Notes: a model not told the origin generated them from the sequence alone. Positions 34,691-44,081 are shown, counted from the stretch's first letter. The stretch is DNA of 64,000 bases from an uncultured Clostridia bacterium (GCA_947624015.1 CANQIA010000007.1:1-64000), one strand, 5' to 3'. Numbers and translations: made by a program.

Positions 34691-36883
34691 TTACAGCAGC
34701 CCAAGTTCTGAGGCGTATTTATAGTAAAGCGTAACGGGTATCATCATCTGCGCAAAGCTTTTTGTACCCATACCGCCTTGTATGAGAGAGCCCTCCGCTA
34801 TTCTCTTGGCATAGTTTACGCCTGCGGGCTTAAAGGAGATAACATACTTAAGTGTAGGCAGACCGTACTCTATATATTTTTTATCCCCTGTCAGCTCATA
34901 GGCTATGGACAGAGCCTCAAGTATAAGAGGATTGTTGCCGAAACGCTTAAGAGAGGGAAGCTCCTTATAATAGAAAAGTCCGTTATCCAGCCTTGCGTTT
35001 TCGCACAGATCGTCTACGGCATTAAGTATCATACGCTTTATTTCGGCATTGGGACGCACTCTGTAATATCTCATAAGGCTGCCTACCGCAACGGATATCA
35101 TAAATACCACTCGTATGGCTGTATTGTCCGTATAGGGAGAGAGCCACAGACCGTAGCGCTCCTCCCACTCCTTGAAATGTCCTACTATCCAGTCGCATTT
35201 TTCCAGCCATTTTTTATCGTTGGTCTCAATGTAAAGCGCCGTAAGGCTTCTGAGCGCCCAACCCGTTTCCCTTGCGTTGGCGTCGCCTGCCCGATGAAAC
35301 ATAGGCGTTTCAAGCAGCCGAAGTATATTTTCGCCTATGCCTATGGCAGTATTATAGCCTTCGATATCTCCGCTGAGATGATAATAGTCCAGAAGTCCCT
35401 CTACCCACTGGTGGGAGCAGACTACGTTCCCTGCGCCTATATGATCCCATGTATGCTCGTACTGTCCGCCAAATATGAGAGGGTCTTTGTTGTAGTGACA
35501 CACGTCAACGTCTATCCAGTGCTTTGCCGTTACAAGCACATAGTCCAGAAAACGCCTTATGCCTGTTCTGGCATACTGCAAGGCGCAGGCATGGGGAAAG
35601 TCGTATTCATTGTTTGTCCACACAAGCTTACCATTTCCTCTGCCCTGATTTGTGTAGCCCATATCCGGGGAATCTCCCCAGTACATCATTCCGTATGCTC
35701 TTGAGTGATCGTCAGCCTTGGCGGAAATATACATTTCCATATCATAGTTCTTATTCTTTACAAACAAGTCGAGGAATACACCTGAATTTTCAAATATCTC
35801 GGGGGCTATTTCGGGCTTGTCCGGCATCTGATATATTATTGTTTTATTATTTATGCTTTGAAGCTCCTCTTGGGCATCGTGGATATAAAAAAGCACCTTC
35901 TGTTCTCTTGCCATTCCGCTTAATATGGTCACATCGCCCATGTCCTTTGGCACAAGCATTATCTCGGCTTTTGTATCCTGTACTTTTATAGCCTTGGGGA
36001 AATTTTGCTGCGCCTGATATATGCAAGCGCAAACTCCCATTTCTTCATCTGTGTAGTCCCCGAAAAATGTGCCGTAGAACACCTCTGAATTGTGTTCGTT
36101 GGACTCCATAAGCAGCATATTTGCGTCAACGTACTTAAAGGCTGCGCCGCCGTTTTCGTTAATATCAAATGAGGTCTTGTAGTTGGAATAAGCGGCAGCC
36201 GCTCTTGTATTGCCCTTTGCTTCTTTGCTGCTTTCCATAACAAGGCTTTCTATCTCAAGAGCCTCGTCTGTATCGTTTATTATCCTGTAGCCTATCTCAA
36301 GAGCCGATTTATCTCTGAAAACAGTAATATTAAGCTCAAATGAAAAGACATTGCTTCCGTTAAGGGTGTGATGTCCTTTGCCCCTTAGTATAACACAGAG
36401 AGGACTTTTTTCCGCTATTTCCCACTTTGAAATAAGGCTGTCATATATATTTCCCGCCTTATCCTTAAGTATTGGGGCATTTATGAGAGTGCTGTATCTG
36501 ACTCCTTTGTATTCTATATAGTCGAAAATACTGCCCTTGTCTGTTGAAGGACAAAGCTTAATTACGCCGTTGTCGATAACATTGTTTACAATATGTATAC
36601 CTCTTTCAAACACATAGCCTTTGTCGCTGTCCGTATCGATAAAATATACGGCGCCTTTATTGGCAGGGATATCTGCTTCAAAACGTGTAAAAAGCCATTT
36701 TATGCTGCCGTCACTCCAGAGTCCCGTAGGCTTTGAAAAGCTGGGCACTATATTTCCAAGGCTGTCCTTTACGGCGACCCTGTTTATATCAAAAAGCTTG
36801 CCTTTTGGCAAAGGCAGACCTATATAGCAGTTTTCCGCTTTTCTGTCTGTGGAATATATTTTTTCAAAATTTAAACTGATCAT
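34691..36883 (-). CDS. YetA-like / exo-rhamnogalacturonan lyase family protein
   Basis: 730 residues, no signal peptide, so cytoplasmic. The N-terminal region follows the PcRGLX/YetA RIFT-barrel pattern: CYIGLPLPKGKLFDINRVAV, then GLWSDGSIKWLFTRF. A central beta domain (~250-400) is followed by an alpha/alpha-toroid domain (~400-730) with HWIDVDVCHYNKDP, YEHTWDHIGAG, HQWVEGLLDYYHLSGD and RETGWALRSLTALY. Family members remove rhamnogalacturonan units or lie in pectin operons. RBS GGGAGG before ATG 36883. Its neighbours, a pectate lyase and a divergent AraC regulator, fit intracellular breakdown of imported pectin oligosaccharides. Exact substrate not shown. Confidence 0.7.
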   Translation of the reverse strand: MISLNFEKIYSTDRKAENCYIGLPLPKGKLFDINRVAVKDSLGNIVPSFSKPTGLWSDGSIKWLFTRFEADIPANKGAVYFIDTDSDKGYVFERGIHIVNNVIDNGVIKLCPSTDKGSIFDYIEYKGVRYSTLINAPILKDKAGNIYDSLISKWEIAEKSPLCVILRGKGHHTLNGSNVFSFELNITVFRDKSALEIGYRIINDTDEALEIESLVMESSKEAKGNTRAAAAYSNYKTSFDINENGGAAFKYVDANMLLMESNEHNSEVFYGTFFGDYTDEEMGVCACIYQAQQNFPKAIKVQDTKAEIMLVPKDMGDVTILSGMAREQKVLFYIHDAQEELQSINNKTIIYQMPDKPEIAPEIFENSGVFLDLFVKNKNYDMEMYISAKADDHSRAYGMMYWGDSPDMGYTNQGRGNGKLVWTNNEYDFPHACALQYARTGIRRFLDYVLVTAKHWIDVDVCHYNKDPLIFGGQYEHTWDHIGAGNVVCSHQWVEGLLDYYHLSGDIEGYNTAIGIGENILRLLETPMFHRAGDANARETGWALRSLTALYIETNDKKWLEKCDWIVGHFKEWEERYGLWLSPYTDNTAIRVVFMISVAVGSLMRYYRVRPNAEIKRMILNAVDDLCENARLDNGLFYYKELPSLKRFGNNPLILEALSIAYELTGDKKYIEYGLPTLKYVISFKPAGVNYAKRIAEGSLIQGGMGTKSFAQMMIPVTLYYKYASELGLL

Positions 36884-36900
36884 GGCAATTTTCCTCCCGA

Positions 36901-36931
36901 TAAATACAATAACGCAAAAAATATGTATTTA
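36901..36931. promoter_or_regulatory. Inverted half-sites between the YetA-like and AraC genes
   Basis: TAAATACA (36901-36908) and TGTATTTA (36924-36931), arms of 8 bp, centres 23 bp apart (about two helical turns). The half-site TGTATTT/AAATACA is the one in the palindrome before the pectate lyase, in the opposite relative orientation. Low sequence complexity makes chance possible. Confidence 0.3.
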
Positions 36932-37000
36932 CCTTAAAAAGATTATGTGTTATAATAATTTTACAGAAAATTTGCACAGCTTTTATGTGAGGTGATTTTT

Positions 37001-37834
37001 GTGGAGAGAATGGCATATGAGGAAATGGAAGTAAATACCAGCAAGCAAGGTAAATATTATAAAATGCCTAACGCTCACTTTCACAATGCTTTTGAAATAT
37101 ATTATCTTATTGCAGGCACAAGAAAGTTTTTTATAGACAGTGAGATATACAATATTTCCAAAGGTACTCTTGTGCTTTTGGAGAGAAATGTCATGCACAA
37201 GACCGAATACAGCTCCGATAAGCTTGGAGAAAGGACTTATGTGCTTTTTAGCGACAAGTATTACAACAATATGGTAAATGCTTTCGGCTCAGAGGCTGTG
37301 GGCAACTGCTTTAAAAGAAAGATATTCCCCATACCCCGTCACAGAAGGGGATATATAGAGGGCATACTGCGCCAGCTTGAAAACGAATACAAAAACAAAG
37401 ACGAATATTCCCAAAGCCTTATGGAAATATATATGAGAGAGCTTTTTATATTTCTTATACGTTACGACAGAAGCATGGGAGAAAACGATATGCCTATACT
37501 GAGCAGCGGCGATGAGATAATACAAAGCGCCGCCCGCTATATTACGGAAAATTACAACAAGAATATATCTCTTTCGGATGTGGCGGAGTTTGTAGGTATG
37601 AGCAGCACCTATTTTTCCAAAAAATTCAAGGAGGTAACGGGCTTCGGGTTCAAGGAATACATACTTAACATACGCATGAAAAGAGCCTGCACTCTTCTTT
37701 TGGAAACAAGGCTTTCCGTTACGGATATAGCCTATGAAACAGGCTTTAACGACAGCAATTATTTTGGCGATGTTTTTAGGCGGATGAAGGGCATATCTCC
37801 TCTTAAATACAGGAAAAACAGAGAGTATATATAG
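37001..37834 (+). CDS. AraC-family transcriptional regulator
   Basis: 277 residues from GTG 37001 (RBS GAGGTGAT; the upstream in-frame GTG at 36992 lies inside the RBS). N-terminal cupin-like sensor (HFHNAFEIYYLIAG, LLERNVMHKT) and C-terminal double helix-turn-helix (~180-277): ISLSDVAEFVGMSSTYFSKKFKEV and the signature LSVTDIAYETGFNDSNYFGDVF. Divergent from the YetA-like gene, so it probably controls the pectin genes in response to a sugar ligand (inference from position). Confidence 0.9.
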   Translation: MERMAYEEMEVNTSKQGKYYKMPNAHFHNAFEIYYLIAGTRKFFIDSEIYNISKGTLVLLERNVMHKTEYSSDKLGERTYVLFSDKYYNNMVNAFGSEAVGNCFKRKIFPIPRHRRGYIEGILRQLENEYKNKDEYSQSLMEIYMRELFIFLIRYDRSMGENDMPILSSGDEIIQSAARYITENYNKNISLSDVAEFVGMSSTYFSKKFKEVTGFGFKEYILNIRMKRACTLLLETRLSVTDIAYETGFNDSNYFGDVFRRMKGISPLKYRKNREYI

Positions 37835-37862
37835 AAAAGCAAATGACAGATCGCCTTATTAT

Positions 37863-37896
37863 ATTAAGTTTTCGCCAATAAAAACTTAATTTTTAT
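37863..37896 (+). terminator. Terminator of the AraC-family gene
   Basis: ATTAAGTTTT/AAAACTTAAT stem with loop CGCCAATA, followed by TTTTAT. Confidence 0.65.
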
Positions 37897-37898
37897 CC

Positions 37899-37927
37899 TT
37901 GACAACAAGTCCTGTATCTGTTAAAAT
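37899..37927 (+). promoter_or_regulatory. Promoter of the leuA transcription unit
   Basis: TTGACA (37899-37904), 17-bp spacer, TAAAAT (37922-37927); near-consensus, directly before the T-box leader. Confidence 0.85.
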
Positions 37928-37934
37928 ATCATCT

Positions 37935-38204
37935 ATCAATAAGGTAACACTATGATAAGGAGCAGTAAGTTAAAAAGGACTTTCAGAGAGTCGGCGGTAG
38001 GTGTAAGCCGATATTCCGATTTGACCGAACTCGCCTTTGAGTGGTCGCGCTGAACAAACAGTAGGTGCGAACGGAAGCTCACCGATAGAGGAGCAGGGTA
38101 TCGGCACAGTCCCGTACCTGTAGAGTGCATTAATTTTTATTAATGAATTAGAGTGGTACCACGGAGTATATCTTCGTCTCTTGGAGGAGACGGAGATTTT
38201 TTTA
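37935..38204 (+). ncRNA. T-box leader (leucine) of leuA
   Basis: Stem I with GAGCAGTAAG (GA motif, ~37960), AGAGAGTCGGCGGTAGGTGTAAGCCG (terminal loops), and specifier CTC at 38030-38032 in CCGAACTCGCC, a leucine codon. The canonical T-box block AGAGTGGTACCACGG is at 38149-38164; its TGGT (38154-38157) pairs with ACCA of tRNA-Leu. Uncharged tRNA-Leu(GAG) should allow read-through into leuA. Confidence 0.92.
38170..38204 (+). terminator. Attenuator terminator of the leuA T-box
   Basis: ATCTTCGTCTC/GAGACGGAGAT stem (one G-T pair) with loop TTGGAG, followed by TTTTTTT. Confidence 0.9.
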
Positions 38205-38273
38205 TTGCATTTGATATTGGCAATAGGCTCCTATTGATAAATATATTGTTTAAATTTGAAAGGAGAAAACAAA

Positions 38274-39923
38274 ATGAATCATCAACGTTACAGACAGTTT
38301 CCGCCTGTGGATCTGCCCAACAGACAGTGGCCTTCAAGGGTCATAGAAAAAGCCCCGGTGTGGTGCAGCGTAGACCTTCGTGACGGTAATCAGGCTCTTG
38401 AGAAGCCTATGAATCTGGATCAGAAAATAAAGTTTTTCAGATATCTTGTGGAAATAGGATTTAAGGAAATAGAAGTAGGTTTCCCTGCTGCCAGCGATAC
38501 GGAATTTAATTTCTGCCGTACTCTCATAGAGCAAAACCTTATTCCCGACGATGTTACCATTCAGGTGCTTACACAGGCAAGAGAGCATATTATAAGAAGG
38601 ACATTTGAAGCCCTCGAGGGTATACCAAGGGCTATCGTGCATCTGTATAATTCCACTTCCACACTTCAAAGAGACGTTGTGTTCAATATGTCCAAGGAAG
38701 AGATCACAAAGCTTGCCACAGACGGCGCAGAGCTTGTGGACAGACTTGCCGAGGAATACGGTAAGGACAGATTTCTCTTTGAATACTCTCCCGAAAGCTT
38801 TTCGGGTACCGAAATGGACTATGCTGTGGATATATGCAACGCAGTGCTTGACGTATGGAAGCCGACTCCCGAAAGAAAGGTAATAATAAATCTGCCCAAT
38901 ACGGTGGAAATGGCTACTCCCAATGTTTATGCCGACCAGATAGAATATGTATGCAATAATATAAAATACAGGGAAAACGTAATTATCAGCCTTCATACCC
39001 ATAACGACAGGGGATGCGCCGTTGCCGCTTCAGAGCTGGGCGTAATGGCAGGCGCAGACAGAGTTGAGGGTACGCTTTTCGGAAACGGCGAGAGAACAGG
39101 CAATGCAGATATACTTACGATTGCCCTTAATATGTTCTCACAGGGCATCGATCCCAAGCTGGACTTTTCAAGAGTGAATGAGGCAATAGATATATACGAA
39201 TCATCTACGGGTCTTGCGGTGCATCCGAGACATCCCTATGCGGGAGACCTTGTTTACACAGCCTTTTCGGGATCTCATCAGGACGCTATAAAGAAAGGTA
39301 TGGCAAAGATGATAGACCATCCCGACAGATGGGAGGTCCCGTATCTTCCCATAGATCCTCTTGATGTAGGCAGAAATTACGATCCTATCATAAGGATAAA
39401 TTCACAGTCGGGCAAGGGCGGCGTAGCCTATATTCTGGAAACAAATTACGGCTTACATGTGCCTAAGGCAATGCAGCAGGACTTCGGACCCAAGGTAACA
39501 CAGGCTTCCGTTGACGGAGACAAGGAGCTTACACCTAAGGAGATATACGATCTGTTTTTGGATACCTACTATGTTAAAGAACCTCTTTCAGTGGTATACT
39601 ATACAGAGCATTCTACAAAGGACAATGTAGATATGGAGTGCAATATTACATACAGAGGAGAAGATATTGTACTCAAGGGTCATGGCAACGGTATCGTAGA
39701 CGCTTTCTGTAAGGCGCTTATGGACAGGTTTGACATTACATTCAATGTAGCCGATTACAGTCAGCATTCTATGGAATTCGGCAATAAGTCAAGAGCAATA
39801 ACCTATGTGCAGGTATTTAATTGCAGGAACGAGTCCTACTATGCAGTGGGAATAAGCTCAAACACCGCAAAAAGCTCTATAAGAGCTATTGCCTCTGCGG
39901 TCAATCAGTTCAAGAAGATATAA
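38274..39923 (+). CDS. leuA: 2-isopropylmalate synthase (long form)
   Basis: Condenses 2-oxoisovalerate with acetyl-CoA, first step of leucine synthesis. 549 residues, the LeuA type with N-terminal YRQFPPVDLPNRQWPS as in Corynebacterium and many Clostridia. Catalytic barrel: VDLRDGNQALEKPM (metal Asp), IEVGFPAAS, HTHNDRGCAVAASE (metal HxH); C-terminal LeuA regulatory domain (feedback by leucine). RBS AAAGGAG. It stands alone: leuB, leuC and leuD are not adjacent. Controlled by the Leu T-box. Confidence 0.96.
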   Translation: MNHQRYRQFPPVDLPNRQWPSRVIEKAPVWCSVDLRDGNQALEKPMNLDQKIKFFRYLVEIGFKEIEVGFPAASDTEFNFCRTLIEQNLIPDDVTIQVLTQAREHIIRRTFEALEGIPRAIVHLYNSTSTLQRDVVFNMSKEEITKLATDGAELVDRLAEEYGKDRFLFEYSPESFSGTEMDYAVDICNAVLDVWKPTPERKVIINLPNTVEMATPNVYADQIEYVCNNIKYRENVIISLHTHNDRGCAVAASELGVMAGADRVEGTLFGNGERTGNADILTIALNMFSQGIDPKLDFSRVNEAIDIYESSTGLAVHPRHPYAGDLVYTAFSGSHQDAIKKGMAKMIDHPDRWEVPYLPIDPLDVGRNYDPIIRINSQSGKGGVAYILETNYGLHVPKAMQQDFGPKVTQASVDGDKELTPKEIYDLFLDTYYVKEPLSVVYYTEHSTKDNVDMECNITYRGEDIVLKGHGNGIVDAFCKALMDRFDITFNVADYSQHSMEFGNKSRAITYVQVFNCRNESYYAVGISSNTAKSSIRAIASAVNQFKKI

Positions 39924-39937
39924 TGTTTCTTCTATAT

Positions 39938-39970
39938 AAAAATGGGGCTACCTTAAGGCAGCCCCATTTT
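39938..39970 (+). terminator. Terminator of leuA
   Basis: AAAATGGGGCT/AGCCCCATTTT stem with loop ACCTTAAGGC; T-run within the 3' arm. Confidence 0.9.
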
Positions 39971-40141
39971 GCCTTACAGAGGCTCTGCGATGGCATAATG
40001 CCAAAAACGGGCTTTTGAATATGTATCTTCCGCATAGGAGATAATTGGTTTTTTTGTTCCCATTGTATAATTTGCCATAAAAAAATATGTAAAAAAATTG
40101 AAAATTCAGTTAAAAATTTACAGAAAAAATTCAAAAAAGGC

Positions 40142-40170
40142 TTGCATTTAAGCCGAAAATATGGTATTAT
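40142..40170 (+). promoter_or_regulatory. Main promoter of the S10-spc operon
   Basis: TTGCAT (40142-40147), 17-bp spacer, TATTAT (40165-40170), about 257 nt before rpsJ. The stretch 39971-40140 upstream holds nothing I recognise. Confidence 0.75.
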
Positions 40171-40177
40171 ATCCGTG

Positions 40178-40426
40178 TTGTGACATTAAGAGCGTAGATG
40201 CAGAAGGTTGCTGTAACGCTGATAAACACATAGGTTTTACAGGTTTTTCTGCGGAGCAATGTCCAGGTCAAGACACCGGGCGACAAGGTCACTGTGCGGA
40301 TATATTTGTGTGTGGAATCAAGAGCGAAAGCTCGGGAGTTGCAAAGAGGAAACACACGGATGAGTGTACAGTCACCACTTGTCGTGCTAAGATTTTTAAA
40401 AGTACGAAAAGGAGGCGACTTTTTTT
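40178..40426 (+). ncRNA. Structured leader of the S10 operon
   Basis: Roughly 250-nt untranslated leader. Nested pairing: GGTCACTGT (40287-40295) with ACAGTCACC (40368-40376, one mismatch), GTGTGT (40308-40313) with ACACAC (40352-40357), and GAGC-GAAA-GCTC (40322-40333), a GNRA-capped hairpin. An upstream AGCGT...ACGCT hairpin is at ~40190-40219. S10 leaders in other bacteria are bound by L4 for autogenous control; that this one is, is inference. Confidence 0.55.
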
Positions 40427-40738
40427 ATGGCTAATCAGAAGATTAGAATCAGTCTTAAGTCATTCGATCACAAGTTAATCGATCAGTCAGCTGCTCAGAT
40501 AATTGAAACAGCTAAGAAAACAGGTGCTAAAATAAGCGGTCCCATACCGCTTCCCACCAAGAAGGAAGTTGTTACCATTATAAGAGCCGTTCATAAGTAC
40601 AAGTATTCAAGAGAGCAGTTCGAGCTCAGGACCCACAAGAGACTTATCGACATATTACAGCCTACGGGCAAGACTGCCGATGCATTGTCAAGACTTGACT
40701 TACCGGCAGGCGTTGATATTACGCTTAAGGTCATGTAA
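40427..40738 (+). CDS. rpsJ: 30S ribosomal protein S10
   Basis: 103 residues, full length. Begins [17 protein letters not shown] and contains [16 protein letters not shown] and the loop [17 protein letters not shown], all standard for S10. In the ribosome it contacts 16S rRNA in the head, and as NusE it takes part in antitermination with NusB. RBS AGGAGGCGAC. First gene of the cluster; 126 nt separate it from rplC. Confidence 0.98.
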   Translation: MANQKIRISLKSFDHKLIDQSAAQIIETAKKTGAKISGPIPLPTKKEVVTIIRAVHKYKYSREQFELRTHKRLIDILQPTGKTADALSRLDLPAGVDITLKVM

Positions 40739-40815
40739 TAACACAAAGACTGAACACAAAAAAAGCGAAAACGAATCGGTTTATATAAGTAGAAAGCCTT
40801 ATGTAGACCTAGAAT

Positions 40816-40834
40816 GATCATCCTTGGGATGATC
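40816..40834 (+). other. Hairpin in the rpsJ-rplC spacer
   Basis: GATCATCC-TTG-GGATGATC, a perfect 8-bp stem with no T-run, 31 nt before the rplC ATG. It could be a processing site or part of a regulatory fold. Confidence 0.45.
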
Positions 40835-40864
40835 CGCTGTAGAGTTTATTATGGAGGTAAAACA

Positions 40865-41494
40865 ATGAAGAAAGCAATCGTTGCCAAGAAAATTGGTATG
40901 ACACAGATCTTCACTGAGGCAGGCTTACTTGTTCCCGTTACCGTATTGGAAGCAGGTCCCTGTGTTGTAACTCAGGTAAAGACAGTCGAAAACGACGGAT
41001 ATGAAGCAGTTCAGGTTGGTTTCGGCGATGTAAAGGTTAATAAAGTCAATAAGCCTATGAAGGGTCATTTTGACAAGGCTAAGACAGATCCCAAGAAGGT
41101 ACTTAAGGAATTCAAGCTTGAATCACTTGAAGGTCTTGAGGTGGGTACGGAGATCAAGGCTGATGTATTTGCAGCCGGCGACAGAGTTGACGTATCAGGC
41201 GTATCCAAGGGTAAGGGCTACCAGGGTCCCATCAAGAGACACGGTCAGCACAGAGGACCTATGGCTCACGGTTCCAAGTTCCACAGAGCAGTTGGTTCAA
41301 TGTCATCCGCAACTACTCCCGGTAAGGTAAAAAAGGGAAAGAAGATGGCAGGACATATGGGCTCTGTAAACGTAACGGTTCAGAACCTTGAGGTAGTAAG
41401 AGCCGACGCCGAGAAGAACCTTCTCCTTGTAAAGGGCGCAGTTCCCGGAAGCAAGGGTTCGGTAGTAGTAATCAAGGATAGCGTAAAGGCTTAA
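40865..41494 (+). CDS. rplC: 50S ribosomal protein L3
   Basis: 209 residues from ATG 40865 (RBS ATGGAGGT). [16 protein letters not shown] at the start, [27 protein letters not shown] (central extension that reaches the peptidyl transferase centre), and [13 protein letters not shown]. The frame is open further upstream, but the RBS decides this start. Confidence 0.98.
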   Translation: MKKAIVAKKIGMTQIFTEAGLLVPVTVLEAGPCVVTQVKTVENDGYEAVQVGFGDVKVNKVNKPMKGHFDKAKTDPKKVLKEFKLESLEGLEVGTEIKADVFAAGDRVDVSGVSKGKGYQGPIKRHGQHRGPMAHGSKFHRAVGSMSSATTPGKVKKGKKMAGHMGSVNVTVQNLEVVRADAEKNLLLVKGAVPGSKGSVVVIKDSVKA

Positions 41495-41522
41495 TTAATC
41501 TTTACGAAAGGAGGAAGACCTA

Positions 41523-42140
41523 ATGGCAAATGTAAAAGTGTTCAACATGAGCGGAAGCGAAGTTGGTACAATAGATTTAAATGACGGTATTTTTGCGGTA
41601 GAAGTAAATACTCACGTTATGCATCAGGCAGTTGTTCAGTATCTTGCCAATCAAAGACAGGGTACTCAGAGCGCTTTGACTCGTGCAGAAGTTCGTGGCG
41701 GCGGCAGAAAGCCTTGGAGACAGAAGGATACAGGCAGAGCAAGACAGGGCTCTATCCGTTCTCCTCAGTGGACAGGAGGCGGCGTTGTATTTGCGCCAAA
41801 GCCAAGAGATTATTCATTCAAGCTCAATAAGAAGGTCAAGAGATTGGCTCTTAAGTCAGCTTTGAGTTCTAAGGTAAACGACAATAAGCTTATTGTGGTA
41901 GACAATATTACTGTAAATGCCAAGACTAAGGAAATGGTCAAGGTCATGGACAGCTTAAAGGTAGAAAAGGCGCTCCTTGTTTTGGAGGCAGGCAATGACA
42001 ATGCCGTACTTGCCGCAAGAAATATTCCTACTGTAAAAACTGCATCAGTAGGCACTATAAATGTATATGATATTTTAAAGTATGATTCTTTAGTAGTTAC
42101 TAAGGAAGCGGTCAAGAAAATAGAGGAGGTGTACGCATAA
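41523..42140 (+). CDS. rplD: 50S ribosomal protein L4
   Basis: 205 residues. The long internal loop lining the exit tunnel is present (RGGGRKPWRQKDTGRARQG, SPQWTGGGVVFAPKPRDYS). L4 is the usual autogenous repressor of S10 operons, so it is the natural candidate ligand for the leader at 40178-40426. Stop overlaps the rplW start (TAATG). Confidence 0.98.
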   Translation: MANVKVFNMSGSEVGTIDLNDGIFAVEVNTHVMHQAVVQYLANQRQGTQSALTRAEVRGGGRKPWRQKDTGRARQGSIRSPQWTGGGVVFAPKPRDYSFKLNKKVKRLALKSALSSKVNDNKLIVVDNITVNAKTKEMVKVMDSLKVEKALLVLEAGNDNAVLAARNIPTVKTASVGTINVYDILKYDSLVVTKEAVKKIEEVYA

Positions 42141-42439
42141 TGGCAGATATCAAGTATTATGACGTTATATTAAAGCCTGTTGTTACAGAAAAGTCTATGA
42201 ACGACATGGCAGATAAGAAGTACGCTTTCTATGTACACCCGGATGCAACCAAGATACAGATAAAGCAGGCTGTAGAGAAGATGTTTGAAGGCACTAAGGT
42301 AGCCAAGGTAAACACTATGAACTGCACCGGCAAGGTAAAAAGAAGAGGCTATACCTTCGGCAAGACCAATGCCAGAAAGAAAGCCATTGTTCAGCTTACT
42401 GCCGAAAGCAAGGAAATAGAGATCTTCCAGGGTATGTGA
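42140..42439 (+). CDS. rplW: 50S ribosomal protein L23
   Basis: 99 residues. YYDVILKPVVTEKSMNDM, then KMFEGTKVAKVNTMNCTGK and RRGYTFGKTNARKKAIV. L23 lies at the tunnel exit and is the docking site for trigger factor and SRP. Coupled to rplD by start/stop overlap; 81 nt precede rplB. Confidence 0.97.
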   Translation: MADIKYYDVILKPVVTEKSMNDMADKKYAFYVHPDATKIQIKQAVEKMFEGTKVAKVNTMNCTGKVKRRGYTFGKTNARKKAIVQLTAESKEIEIFQGM

Positions 42440-42520
42440 TAAAGGGTACGTTATCCCCATAAAGAATAAAGTATAGACACGAAAAAGTGTTTGCAAATAT
42501 TTGGAAAAGGAGTGTAAAAA

Positions 42521-43351
42521 ATGGGTATTAAGAGATTTAAGCCTTATACACCTTCAAGAAGACAGATGACGGTTTCTGACTTCGCTGAAATTACAAAATC
42601 TACTCCCGAAAAGAGCCTTGTAGTACACATTAAGACTACGGCAGGCAGAAATAATCAGGGTAAGATAACCGTTCGTCATATAGGCGGCGGCGCTAAGAAA
42701 AAGTACAGAATAATCGATTTTAAGAGAAATAAAGACGGTATCCCCGCAAAGGTCACCGCTATCGAGTACGATCCTAACAGAACAGCCAACATTGCGCTTG
42801 TATGCTATGCCGACGGCGAAAAGAGATATATACTTGCTCCCAACGGCTTAAAGGTAGGCGACACCGTTATGAGCGGCAAGGGCGCAGAAGTAAGAGTGGG
42901 CAACGCTCTTGCTATGAAGGATATACCCGTAGGCGCCGAGATACACAATATTGAAATGATCCCCGGCGCAGGCGGACAGCTTGTTCGTTCAGCAGGTAAT
43001 GTGGCTCAGCTTATGGCTAAGGAAGGCAAGTATGCAACAGTAAGACTTCCATCCGGCGAAATGAGATTATTACCTATCAACTGTAAAGCAACTATCGGTC
43101 AGGTGGGCAATTCCGACCACGAGCTTATCAATATCGGCAAAGCCGGTAAGAAGCGTCATATGGGTATCAGACCTACGGTAAGAGGTTCTGTTATGAACCC
43201 CAACGACCATCCACATGGCGGTGGCGAAGGTAGAGCGCCTGTAGGACGTCCTGCGCCAAGTACTCCATGGGGTAAGCCTGCTCTCGGTCTTAAGACCAGA
43301 AAGAAGCATAAGGCTAGCAATAAGTATATAATTCGTGGTAGAAATAAATAA
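42521..43351 (+). CDS. rplB: 50S ribosomal protein L2
   Basis: 276 residues. The conserved C-terminal [20 protein letters not shown] holds the histidine near the peptidyl transferase centre. N-terminal [17 protein letters not shown] is typical. RBS AAAGGAG. Its codons (GGT, CGT, ATC) differ from the ATA/AGG-rich non-ribosomal genes, reflecting high expression. Confidence 0.98.
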   Translation: MGIKRFKPYTPSRRQMTVSDFAEITKSTPEKSLVVHIKTTAGRNNQGKITVRHIGGGAKKKYRIIDFKRNKDGIPAKVTAIEYDPNRTANIALVCYADGEKRYILAPNGLKVGDTVMSGKGAEVRVGNALAMKDIPVGAEIHNIEMIPGAGGQLVRSAGNVAQLMAKEGKYATVRLPSGEMRLLPINCKATIGQVGNSDHELINIGKAGKKRHMGIRPTVRGSVMNPNDHPHGGGEGRAPVGRPAPSTPWGKPALGLKTRKKHKASNKYIIRGRNK

Positions 43352-43366
43352 TAGGAGGCCTGAATA

Positions 43367-43651
43367 ATGAGTAGATCACTTAAGAAGGGTCCATTCTGCG
43401 ACGACCACCTTATGAAGAAGGTCGTAGCTCAGAATGAGGCTAATACAAAAAATGTTATAAAGACTTGGTCACGTCGTTCTACTATCTTTCCTGAAATGAT
43501 AGGTCATACTATTGCGGTACATGATGGTAGGAAGCATGTTCCCGTATATATTACGGAGGATATGGTCGGTCACAAGTTAGGCGAATTCGCTTTGACAAGG
43601 ACATACAGAGGTCACGGCAAGGATGCCGAAAAGAAGTCAAAGGTTAAATAA
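43367..43651 (+). CDS. rpsS: 30S ribosomal protein S19
   Basis: 94 residues. [38 protein letters not shown] and [16 protein letters not shown] are the family landmarks. Head protein of the small subunit near the A-site finger. RBS AGGAGG. Confidence 0.98.
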   Translation: MSRSLKKGPFCDDHLMKKVVAQNEANTKNVIKTWSRRSTIFPEMIGHTIAVHDGRKHVPVYITEDMVGHKLGEFALTRTYRGHGKDAEKKSKVK

Positions 43652-43677
43652 TTACGTTTCGGAAGGAGGTTACCTTA

Positions 43678-44070
43678 ATGTCAAAGGGACACAGAAGCCA
43701 GATAAAAAAGGAAAGAAACGCTACAAACAGGGACAGAAGAGCGCAGGCTCATGCTAAGTATGTAAGGGTTTCAGACACTAAGGCCAGGATCGTTTTAGAC
43801 CAGATAAAGGGCAAGAGCATTGGCGAGGCTATGGCAATACTTGCTTATTCCCCCAGATATGCTGCCGAAATAATAACAAAGGTATTAAAGTCTGCGGTTG
43901 CCAATGCAGAGAATAACCTTGAATTGGATGTAAATAATTTGTATGTTGCAGATGTAGTGGCTAATCAGGGTCCGACTCTTAAGAGGATCCGCCCCAGAGC
44001 TCAGGGCAGAGCTTACAGGATCAACAAGAAGACTGCTCACATTTCAATATACTTAGACGAGAAGAAATAA
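43678..44070 (+). CDS. rplV: 50S ribosomal protein L22
   Basis: 130 residues, slightly longer than usual (about 110) because of a basic N-terminal tail ([19 protein letters not shown]) before the normal [20 protein letters not shown]. Ends with the tunnel-lining hairpin ([20 protein letters not shown]). RBS GGAGGT. Confidence 0.96.
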   Translation: MSKGHRSQIKKERNATNRDRRAQAHAKYVRVSDTKARIVLDQIKGKSIGEAMAILAYSPRYAAEIITKVLKSAVANAENNLELDVNNLYVADVVANQGPTLKRIRPRAQGRAYRINKKTAHISIYLDEKK

Positions 44071-44081
44071 GGAGGTCAACC

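Noticed and set aside
40161-40478. 105-codon plus-strand frame overlapping the rpsJ leader and start
   Set aside because: It begins inside the promoter -10 region, has no RBS, and overlaps rpsJ in another frame; the region is better explained as a structured leader.
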